Positions 26,201 through 38,200 of a DNA stretch of 64,000 nt are shown here, piece after piece; the stretch's first letter is position 1, and each line of letters begins with the position of its first letter. The position numbers and the translations under genes are program-made. The stretch lies in contig OZ026842.1 of NCBI GenBank assembly GCA_964023205.1, positions 6,672,408 through 6,736,407 on the forward strand, in the 5' to 3' direction. The notes beneath the pieces are model-generated. The model was not told where the DNA came from. It saw only the letters and a program-made list of their open reading frames with translations, and made no database searches. The DNA comes from Lutraria lutraria (taxonomy: Eukaryota > Mollusca > Bivalvia > Venerida > Mactridae).

Positions 26201-29200
26201 CAGTGGTCCAGCTATAATGGTCTCTGGCTAGTAATCACTAGCCTCTCGCTACTGTGAGTTGGAATCCCCAGTGCTTGTAAAATCACATCTGAAAGATAAA
26301 CATCATACTTGTAACATACCCGTAAGGGTGTCCACCTTCGGAGTGGGAGATCGAAGGTTCGAACCCCAGTGGAGACTGAGCAAGAACTGATGCTGTAGGT
26401 CGATGAGCTTCCAGCTAGTTAAATAATGGCTACTGTAGGTCCATCTCTGGCTAAAAGAAAAGGGATTCGGGAGGTACTGTGCTACCAAAGATAGGTATCT
26501 CATTAGCCAACTTATCTGACCCTTTCAATAGGGGTGACACTATAATAAACAAAACTTTTACCTTATATATCAAATGTTAAAATGCGAATGGATTTAATTT
26601 ATATAATTATCATATTGAATGTTTTATTCACAGAGAAAGTTTTACGTAACTTGATGGATCGTATCAAATCACAACGTGAAGATTGGATGACATCACAGTC
26701 TATGGCTGATGTAGGGGACACGATTCAGCATAATGGACAGAGTGCAGCTATGGGTCCAACACAGACACAAAGTAAGGGATTTAAGGGATCTCATATTTTT
26801 ATGCCCTCATATTGATAGATCGGGGGCATATTGTTTTTGGCCTGTCTGTCTGTTTGTTTGTTTGTTTGTTTGTTTGTTTGTTTGTTTGTTTGTTTGTTTG
26901 TTTGTACCAAACTTTAACCTTGCCTATAAAAACTTGCCTTTAAACGCTTCCACCTACAATTGCCAAACTTCATATGTTAGTTCCTCATGACAACCTCTAC
27001 AGGACCTATAAGGTCAGTAGGTCAAAGGTTAAGGTCACACAGAGGGGGCATTGTGTTTTAAAAACACTTGTTTTCAATGTTTTACTAAGTTCAGGGCTCT
27101 TTAACCTTAGAAATAGCTATTTTATTAGTAAGTCAATTTTGTTGATCAGCTAAGGGTCATTTTTGATCCTCAGATATTGATGTCTAGTGAATGTCTAGAT
27201 TGTTGTATTCTGAAAAGAAACTAATGCTGATTCATTCAATTTCTTATTGATTATAAATTTTCAGTGGTAAATGGTGCACAATTCTATCCTATGTTACCTG
27301 ATGAATCCCCTGTAACCATGCAACAAGAGTTGTCTCCCTCTCCGCAGAAGTTAGCGAGAGTACAGTCCCCTGTTCAAGTGGCGCCATCTACTGGACGTCA
27401 AACATACATAGATAACAGGACTACACCAATGGCCCCAGATGAATTTGCTGAAAGATTGAGGTCCGTTAATCAAAGACAACAAACCAATGTTCAGGTATAG
27501 GATCATTTTTTGTTCAAATTTCGTAGCTCTACTTACGTATGTTTATTACGCCCCTTTTTAACAGTTAGAGACATATGAGGCAGACAGTTGACCTAACCAT
27601 CGTTCCTGGGAAGAACCAGTACTAGACACCCATCTTACGTAAGCAACTGCCTTCTTTCTCACATAAAGAGACATGGTCAGTAACTGGGCTCGAACCCACG
27701 ATCCTCTTATCAGTTAGAGAAGTCAGTGACCTTAACCACTTGACCACGGAGGCGGGTCTCTACCTACGTGAAGTATTATTTTTAAATGTCAGTCAATGGC
27801 TTAAATAAAAAATGTGCAGTTTCCAGCATGGAAACAATCTAAATGATAATAAACATACATATAACAAATGTACAGTCAAACCTGTGCTAGCAGCCACCTC
27901 CAAACAAAGGCCACCCTGGGATTAAAGGTCATTCTTTTAAGACCCTCATAAATTATTTGGAAGGAGATGACCTCAGAATAAAGGCCGCCTGTCAATGAAG
28001 GCCACATGTTCTTCCCAAATTTGACCTTTGTATGCAGGTTTGACTGTCCATTAAAAAAAATGTTATTTAAGGTACAAATAAAAAAGGTACACCTATCAGC
28101 AAGAAAACTAACAAATAGTTAGCTCCGCCTTACCAAACTGACGTAATCTCAGCTGATTTATGCATCTTAGGGAGGACGTGTTTAAGTCGCGTTTTCGATT
28201 TTTTATGCGTCCCGCGAACTCGCGCTTGGAATTTTCAAGCGTCCTTTTGTAAAAAGAATGTGTCAAAATACGCGTAATTAAGCGTTTCCGAGAGCCCTGA
28301 AATTGACCGTCAAGACCCAAAATACATGCAGGGATGACATTTTTCCTGTTATATCAGGAATTCCGGCCTTTGTTTGCAGGTTTGACTGTCCATTAAAAAA
28401 ATGTTATTTAAGGTACAAATAAAAAATGTGCACCTATCAGCAAGAAAACTAACAAACTGACCGTCAAGACCCAAAATACATGCAGGGATGACATTTTTCC
28501 TGTTATATCAGGAATTCCGGAATTATCTGTGCAGAAAGTTACAGGATTTCTGCGCAAAATAAAAAGTTATTTGATGAAAATATCTCAAGAAATGGCAACT
28601 AAAGAAATGACAAAGATTATGATAAATTTAGTCTGCTCTGAAGGATTTTCTTTAATACAAACAGAGTAAAGTATGGAAACAATGTGGTTGAAAGCCTCTT
28701 GTTTGGCAAAAATGGTCAACGGCGTATGATTTTCAGGATTTTTAATTTGGCTCTATCTATTGACACCCCTATACATGTCAGAATGCTATTTTTGGTCCTT
28801 TTTTTGGTGAGTAGTTAGTGCCACCACAAACAAACAAAAATTTAAGAATTGCCTTATAATATTTTTGTTGTCTTGTTTAGATACAAGCAGAGCCTGTACA
28901 AACGACAGTGATACCCAATGATGCACAACAGATGGAACTGGCTGAAGTCATGAAGCAACAGGCAATTATTGTGTATGTATTCTTTGTTTGTTGCATTTTT
29001 ATATCTCCGCGAATATGAGTATTGTATTATATGATGGGGAACATTCTGTGATTATTGCATTGTATTATAGGGTATAATTTAATATACTAAAGGGCTTTTT
29101 TCCCTTCTATATAGCAGGGGCCATCTTCCCCTCAGGAAAATGCTTTAAATCATGCAGTTTCCCCCTCAATTTGCATCAAGTTTTTTCTTCCCCTTTTGCA

Positions 29201-32200
29201 AACATTATGTGTTATTTTCCCTCAAATTTAAGGACAAGACCCCATCTCTTACCTGTGAAAAAAAACCTGTTAACTGTGATTACAGTATTTTAGGGAATAA
29301 TTCAATAAACTATGATTATTGTATTTATATAGGGAACAAAAGAGGCAGTTAGAATTAAAACTACAACAGTTGAGATTTGAGGAACAGAAAATGGAGATGG
29401 TCAATAAAGCTGGCTTACCTCAACAGCCTGTGTCAGCACCGGTTTCAAACTTGCCACCTATGTCTGGCCAACCACTGCAGCCTACCCTGGGTAATGCTTT
29501 TCCTACTCAACAAATGACAGTGAGTCACGCAGCATTAGTACAACAGAATGGTTATCCACAACAGGTTCCTGTGGCAATGACCTCTCAAGGTCATCCTTCT
29601 CAAGGTCATCCTGCTCAAGGTCATCTTTCTCAAGGTCATCCTGCTCAGTTTGTTCATCCTCAAGCCCCACAGGGTCCATTGGTTGGAGCCCCAGAGCAGC
29701 TATTGCCTAATGGACAGCAGCAGTTTGCCAGTAGCCTGTCCTCATCAGGAATGTCACAGCGACCTATGAATTCTATCCCACCCACTCATACTACAGGTTC
29801 CGCACCATTGACGGCGTATCCTAGTTACCCTGGTTACCAAGTTCAACCTCCAAGGTCAGCTTACCAGCCACAGTCTGCAGTGTTGACTGCTGATCAGTTA
29901 TCAATCCCTGTCATGCAACCTGTATACCCACAAGTAAGTAGCCAGGTCAGCGCCCAGAATGGTTTTCCGCTGTCTTCGGCTCCTCCTATGACAAATGGTA
30001 TTCAAGGTCTAGCTGAGTCGCCTGGACATATTCCTCCTGCATCGCTGACAGCTGAAGGAATGTCTGAACAAATGAGAAAGGTTCGGGAATATCAGCAACG
30101 CTTGTTAGCCAGACACGAACAGAGTAAACAAGTTTTAGATGAAACAAAAGCGGAAATTAAACGTCGGAGAGAGAATCTTCTAGAAAGATATCCAAACCTT
30201 GACCTTTCACGTCTAGAAGAGCTCGGAGCAAAACATTTAGATCAACAACCAAAGACGGCTACAACAGTTTCACAGGATGTGTCGTCTGCCTCTCGAGGTC
30301 AAGGTCGTTCAGTTCCTGTCTCTTCACTACTTGCTTCTCTTGCTGCTCATCCTTACTATGCTGCCAATCTTTCAAGACCAGATACTCAACTAACTGTGGC
30401 CACTTCTGTTTCCATGGCAACTGATGATGGTGTTCAAGCAGGAGGTATGGCTACTCATCCTGATATAAATTCCGATATGAATCTACGGAAGAACAAGCTC
30501 GAGAATATCAGAAAATCTCTTCCGTTTGACGCTGATGAAACTTTACAGACCCCTGTGAGAGTTTATGAAGCTTATGCTCAGAAGACCTTAGACACAACAT
30601 CGGCGACTGATATTACTGAAAGTGACACTTCCACCCTGACAGAGAGAGGAAGTCCAGCATTAAAACCTGCTCCTAGGCCAGCTCCGAGAACATTTCACCA
30701 AGCCCCTGTGGGACAGAGAGTAATACCGACCACGGAGCTGGATACAACTAACACAGAGACTGAGGAAGATACTACAGCATCTGCTAGTATGTTATCAGAG
30801 AGGGATGAGGCTTCAGATTTTAGACAAGATCAGCTCAGAGAACAGTTAATGGATATACAGCATCAGAAAGAACAGATTATCAGACTTCATCAGGTAACAT
30901 TTCTATATTATATCTACTGTCAAACCTGTGTTAGCAGCCACCTCCAAATTAAGGCCATTCTGTGAAAAAAGGTCATTCTTTAAAAAACTATCTTTGAATA
31001 TTCAGAACAACCTGACCTCCAAATAAAGGCCACCTATCAATAAAGGTGCAATTATGGTCGCATTTTGTCTTTCCCAGGGGTGACCTTTGTTCACAGGTTT
31101 CGCTGTATTTACTATAGGATAAAAAAAAGTTCGATTCTAGACCCTCGACTTTTTCATACTTTTGTTTACTGATAAGGGGTAAAAGATTTGTTTTGTTTAA
31201 CAGACCTTCTGTCATATTTCCCTGTGACCCAAGACCTTTTATTTAGCCAAAGGACCGTTAAACTTATTGTCTCACTTTTTACTTTCCCATACATTTTCAA
31301 GGGACCGAATGTCCAGTACTTAAAAGACTGCACAAGTCTATTCTGCATATGACATTCTGTTAACATTTTATACATTTTCCAGGGGTGATTCTTGGTGATT
31401 TACCCGGTGCCTGAAAGAGCTATGATTTCTGAGCAAAATAAAAGTTATTTGATGAAAACATCTCAAGAAATGGCAAAGTTATGGTCAATTTAATCTGCTC
31501 TAAAGGATTTTCTATAATACAAACAGAGGTACATCTGGTTGAAGGCCTCTTGTTTGGCAAAAATGGCCGGCTGCGTATGACTTTCAGGATTTTTTATTGG
31601 CCGCTATAGACACTCCTGAGTTTCTTGTGTCTTGTATTTACAGCAAGGTCAGCAGAAGTTACAGAATAAAGAAGAAGAATTAAAAGCTAAGCTCGCTACT
31701 CTACACGCTGATGATGGCAAACCAAGTGTTCGACAAGCATTGATACAGAATGAACTAGATCTGGTAACTTTATAAATACCCTACCTCACAAATATACTTA
31801 CATTTTATATATATTACATGAAATTCTTTCAAGACTATTTTGTTTTAAATTCGAAAATTTTTAATCAATACTGACTAACCTGAGTTACCGGCCACCTCTG
31901 ATTAGGGCCCACCTTGTGAATAAAGGCCATTCTTTGAAAAACAATCATTGATTATTTAGAACAAAATGACCTCTGAATAAAGGTCACTTGCCAATGAAGG
32001 TCACATTTTGTCTTTCTCAAGGGTGGTCTTTGTTAACAGGTTTGACTGTACTTGAGATGTTTTTCTCCTTCTTGTAAAATTTCTGAATTCATACTTCCGC
32101 CCTTTCGATTTTGGAATGATGATGTATAATATGATGTTTTTCGAGTCCAACCTGTTTTTCATACTGGAATCAGTTCTAAATTAACTCACGTTTTATCAGC

Positions 32201-35200
32201 AGCAACAACTTATTCCTCAGAGAGACGTGATTAGTCAAAACGACCGTCAACTTCAACTCAATCTCTCGACCATTCATGAAGTGGACACACCAGCCAGCAC
32301 ACGACCATCTGATTCTGGAACCAGTGACGGTGAGAATGTATCCCAGCGTTCAAAGAAATCGTTAGAATTTTCACAACATAAAACGGAAACCATTCTTGAA
32401 GAAGTGTCTGAACATTCTAGACTAGAAAATGTTGAAACACAGATGCAAAAAACTAAAGGTAATTAGAAGGGGTAGTTGTAGGTCAAGTGGTAACCCACTG
32501 GACTACTAAATGAAAGGCCATGGGTTCAATTCTGGACCCCGCCTTTATTTATTTTAATAATATGTAGGTCAAGTATGATAATGGGTTATTTCCGGTCAAA
32601 AACTAGGTCACTATTGCAAATTGCTGGAAAACCTTGTGAACACTCTAGAAGTCACTGTTTTGATTGGATCATCATGAAACCTTGTCAGAATGTTTGTCTT
32701 TATAATATCTTCGACAAGTTCGAACATGGGTCATCTGGGGTCAATTACTAGGTCACCAGGTCAAATCTTAGGAAAACTTTGTTAACACTGTAGATTTCAC
32801 AGTTATAATTGGATCTTCACCAAACCTTGTCAAAATGTTTGCCTCAATGATATGTTTGTCAAGGTTGAATATGGGTCAGCCGGGGTAAAAAACTGGGTCA
32901 ACAGGTCAAATCTTATGTAAAATTTTTGTAAAAGCTCTAAATTGCATGGTTTTAATTGGATCTTGGCCAAACATTGTCTGATTGTTCGTCTCAATGATAT
33001 TAAGGATAAGTTCAAATATGGGTCATCTAGGGTCAAAAACTAGGTCACGAGGTCAAATCTAAGGAAAACCTTATTAATAATGTAGATGTCAAATTTTGAT
33101 TGTATCTTCACCTAACCTTTTCAGAATATTTGTCTTAATGATATGTAAGACAAATTCGAACATAGGTCATCTAGGGTCAAAAACTAGGTCACAAGATCAG
33201 ATCTTAGGAAAACCTTGTCTATGCTGTAGTTTTCATGGTTTTTATTGGATCTTCACCAAATTTTGTCAGAATGTTTGTCTTAAATGTAGGACATGTTTTA
33301 ACGTGGGTCATCTGGGGTCAAAAACTAGGTCACCAGTTCAAACCAAAGTTTTAATGAGTGAACAGTGATTGTCATGTGAGCGATATAGGGCCATACTGGC
33401 CATCTTGTTATAAATGATATCAGTTGAATTTCATGTTGCATTAAATACATTTTAAATCTTGATAGAAGATCAGATTTACATTTTATTGATATAATAATAA
33501 TATTGATATAAACACGTATAAACATATTAATATCAGGCCATATTTGTCCTAGATTTTATTTCATGATTGATAACTGGTTGTATATTTTTATATTGAATAT
33601 TAGATAATAGATATACTTTGCTAGGCCGTACATTATGGGTGGGGTATCTTTGCATTGCGATGGTGTGAAAATAGTTATGTGCATTTGCTACATAAGATAG
33701 ATAAAAATATTCTTATTTATTTAGCTCAATCTTCACAAAAAAACTTTTTTAAGCACAAGACATTTAGTTCAGAGAAAATGCAAACTTTACTAGACCAAAT
33801 GAACTTTAAGTGGAGTAAAGAAAGTGCACACAAAATTTCACATATGAAATTTGGCTAAAAAAAGTTTTCCTAGTGATGAAAAAAAAAATTAATTTTTTGT
33901 TCTGAAATATGATGAATTATTTTCACTGAAAAATTTACTGGACCACTGACCTTTTCAAATTTACTTGACCGACAGCAATTTTAGTGGACTCAGTCCAGGG
34001 CTAAATTCAAAGACTTTATACAAATTTGCAAAAAAGATATCCTAAGATTTTGACAGAATGTGTCTACAAGATAAATGACTTGTTGAGATAAGAGAAATGT
34101 ATAAATACTTAAGTAAGCAGATTTTCACATAAAATAATCATTATGTTTGTAACAAATAGCTGAGCATATGTTATGAGTAGGTATAGCATGGAAAGTGTGA
34201 CAAGTAAGTTTTGATTTTATTGTAGGAAAAATTTAGTGAGTACAGTTTTGGAAAAAGAAATATTTATTTACTGGTATGGAGAATTTGGATTAGTGCAAAT
34301 AGAATTATTAGTCTAGTAGTCAGATGGTCAATTTGTTTCGTAAGCTTTAGTGTGTTTAACATCGTTTTTCAATGATTCACCTGTTACCAGTTTTTCTGGA
34401 CAGTTTCCTAACCTGAGTACTATCTTACCTTTACACAAGGAACCAGCCACTGTTTTCTAACCAGTACTAACTTACCTTTACACAAGGAACCAGCCACTGT
34501 ATTCTAACCAGTACTAGATTACCTTTACACAAGGAACCAGCCACTGTTTTCTAACCAGTACTAACTTACCTTTACACAAGGAACAAGCCACTGTTTTCTA
34601 ACCATATCTAACCTTTACACAAGGAACCAGTCACTGTTTTCTAACCTGAGTACTAACTTACCTTTACACAAGGAACCAGCCACTGTTTTCTAACCATATC
34701 TAACCTTTACACAAGGAACCAGTCACTGTTTTCTAACCTGAGTACTTACTTACCTTTACACAAGGAACCAGCCACTGTATTCTAACCAGTACTAACTTAC
34801 CTTTACACAAGGAACCAGCCACTGTTTTCTAACCATATCTAACCTTTACACAAGGAACCAGTCACTGTTTTCTAACCTGAGTACTAACTTACCTTTACAC
34901 AAGGAACCAGCCACTGTTTTCTAACCATATCTAACCTTTACACAAGGAACCAGTCACTGTTTTCTAACCTGAGTACTTACTTACCTTTACACAAGGAACC
35001 AGCCACTGTATTCTAACCAGTACTAACTTACCTTTACACAAGGAACCAGCCACTGTTTTCTAACCATATCTAACCTTTACACAAGGAACCAGTCACTGTT
35101 TTCTAACCTGAGTACTTACTTACCTTTACACAAGGAACCAGCCACTGTTTTCTAACCTGAGTACTTACTTACCTTTACACAAGGAACCAGCCACTGTATT

Positions 35201-38200
35201 CTAACCAGTACTTACTTACCTTTACACAAGGAACCAGCCACTGTTTTCTAACCATATCTAACCTTTACACAAGGAACCAGTCACTGTTTTCTAACCTGAG
35301 TACTTACTTACCTTTACACAAGGAACCAGCCACTGTATTCTAACCAGTACTAACTTACCTTTACACAAGGAACCAGCCACTGTTTTCTAACCATATCTAA
35401 CCTTTACACAAGGAACCAGTCACTGTTTTCTAACCTGAGTACTTACTTACCTTTACACAAGGAACCAGCCACTGTTTTCTAACCAGTACTAACTTACCTT
35501 TACACAAGGAACCAGCCACTGTATTCTAACCAGTACTAACTTACCTTTACACAAGGAACCAGCCACTGTTTTCTAACCATATCTAACCTTTACACAAGGA
35601 ACCAGTCACTGTTTTCTAACCTGAGTACTTACTTACCTTTACACAAGGAGCCAGCAACTTCTCCAGGTATGGAGGAAAATCAATATTTTTTTTTTCCAAA
35701 TTTTCCTAGATGGATATGACCTGCCACGACTCAGATTCAAACCCGGATGGCTGGGTTACACGTCCAACGCACTATCCATAGGACCACAGCTGCGGCTTGG
35801 TCAATCTGTCATTGGAGAACTGCTACAAGAACTGTTCTAAATCCTCACTGTATCTCTTACCTGTATTTTTTTTTATACTTACAGAGAAAAAGGGGCACGT
35901 AGGGGCCGACTATAGTGGTAAGAATATTGATGATGTTTTGGAGAGAGCCAAACGTTTTGAGGCGGAAGTGTTACAGAAATTGAGGAAACAGACAAACGCT
36001 GTTCTTTTTGATAATGAGTTTGATGATTCCCTTGAATTCAACGTGAGCAGACGACAGACTTCTGGGGACCCTTTATCTAGTGGAAGTCTCACACCAAGTT
36101 CTTTATCTACAGGTATGAAAAACTTATCAATATAAAATTTACATTAAATTTATAATACAATTACCATCCAACCCTGTGTTAGAGCTCACCTTTGTATAAA
36201 GTCCACCCTGTGAATGAAGGTCATTTATTTAAAACTTTCTTTGTTTATTTAGAACAAATGACCTCCGAATAAAGGTCAATTGTAAATAAAGGCCTCATTA
36301 TATCTTTCACAGGGGTGGCCTTTATTCACAGGTTTAACTGTACAATAATTGAGAGACATAAAGTCATAAAGGGAATAACCTTGTACTACAGAGTTTATGG
36401 GTTCTTAACAAATAACTTTTTTTAGGTATTATAGTGTAGAATGACTCTTTCAAACCTTCCACCTTCGAGATATGGGTTTCTTTCTGGCCTTTGGCTTGAT
36501 TCTTTGACAATTTCATGATAAAGGCGCTAGTTTTGATTCTCAAAATTGAATCTCACTCATAGATTAGTAATAATACTTGAAATAATAAAGATGGTAACTA
36601 AGCAACTTTGTTAAGTATAGATTACATTGCAGGCCCTTTAGATGAGACATCTCAAAGTCGACTGACTGACCCAAGATCCGCCAATGGAAGTTTTCAAACA
36701 AGCTCTAGAACGTGGGCAGACGAACTGTCTCAGTATAAAATGCCACCATCAAACCAGTCTGAGCTCTCATTCAAAGTTGTGAATACGGAAAGTAAACCAG
36801 TCAAGAAACACATAACAAGGGAGGTAATTGCATCAACTGAAAAAACTAAATCGCAGAAAGACGGAACAATGTTTACCGGGGACCATAATAGATTTAAGGT
36901 TTATTCTGATATAAATGAGAACGATGCTTCGAAGTCCGATGCCAGTTCTCTAGAAAGTTCTAAACTTGATTCAACTGCGGATAGTTTTGAGCCCGACTCT
37001 ATGCATGCAGGAGCCATGTTGGAACATTTAAAAAACCTTCAAGAGCAGCTACGCAAAGGTGAAGAAGAACGACAGTTGTTGGCCAAAAAACTGGCTGAAC
37101 AACAAGATAGTAAAGTAACTGAACAAAGTAGAGATAGTTTAAGTCAATATTCAATGAATTCTAGTGGAAATGTATCGAGGCCATTCATGCCTGAAGCTGA
37201 TACAAATGCTGAGTTATCACAGTATTCTTTCACTGATAAATCTACAGATGTGTCCATGGCCAATGAGAAATCAAATGGACCCAAACAGTCACGTGACATT
37301 CCCATCCAATCAGGTACAAGTTCTCAAGAGAGAGTACTTCCTGTAAGGAGATCTCCCATTGGTGATCATGCTAAGGCGGAGTTTAATTCAAAATTGACCA
37401 ATGGTAGTGGTACACAGGATGTAACCTCTACTGAATATTCATTTACCCTCTCAGATAGTAGAGATCAAAGGTCAACATCCACTCCAGGTATGTCAGAAAA
37501 TTTAGTACATTTATTTTCTACTTAATTTTCCGTCAGTTGTTCCATTCAATTTTAAATAAGTCTTTTAATATTTCTCATTATGTATTGAAAGTATTGAAAC
37601 ATAATGCCTTGATATGATTTTTATATCACTAGGAGAAGATAGGAGAAAATCTGCTCTAGATGGTACGCATCGTACGGAGCTACCTTCAGAGATCACCGTA
37701 GGCAGACCGTCAGATACTGTCAGTACGAAGTTTGGATATTCCGGTACAACGAGTGAGCTATCATCTTACACCATACCTGATAGTGTATCTACTAACACGG
37801 CTGATTTCCGATCAATGACGCCAAATATGGATAGCACCAATGAAAGATCCAATCAAAGATCCGGTATGACTGCAGAGGAATCTCTGGAAAGTATAAAAAA
37901 GGAATTTGAAAAGCTCGGTAAACCGGTGGCTAAAGTGAAAACATTCGCTGTGAATAGGGATGGAGACTTGATTCCCGACCAGTCTGACTCTGATAAATCT
38001 GGTAAAAACAATGATACAACGGGAAATGAGTTGTCACAATTTACGTTATCTTCTCAAACAAGTGCTCAGGATAGGTATCGCTCTACGTTAGATAACCAAT
38101 CAGCTTTAACTAATTATTCTCTGCCGGAATCCTCAACAAGCAAAAATCAGCCTAGTGTGTCGGAATTCTCAAACCGGTTTTCTTTTTCAAGTGTTTCCAC

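Noticed and set aside
34410..35655. Regular spaced repeats that could look like a CRISPR array
   Set aside because: Units are contiguous, without unique spacers, and the genome is eukaryotic; this is a SINE-derived minisatellite.
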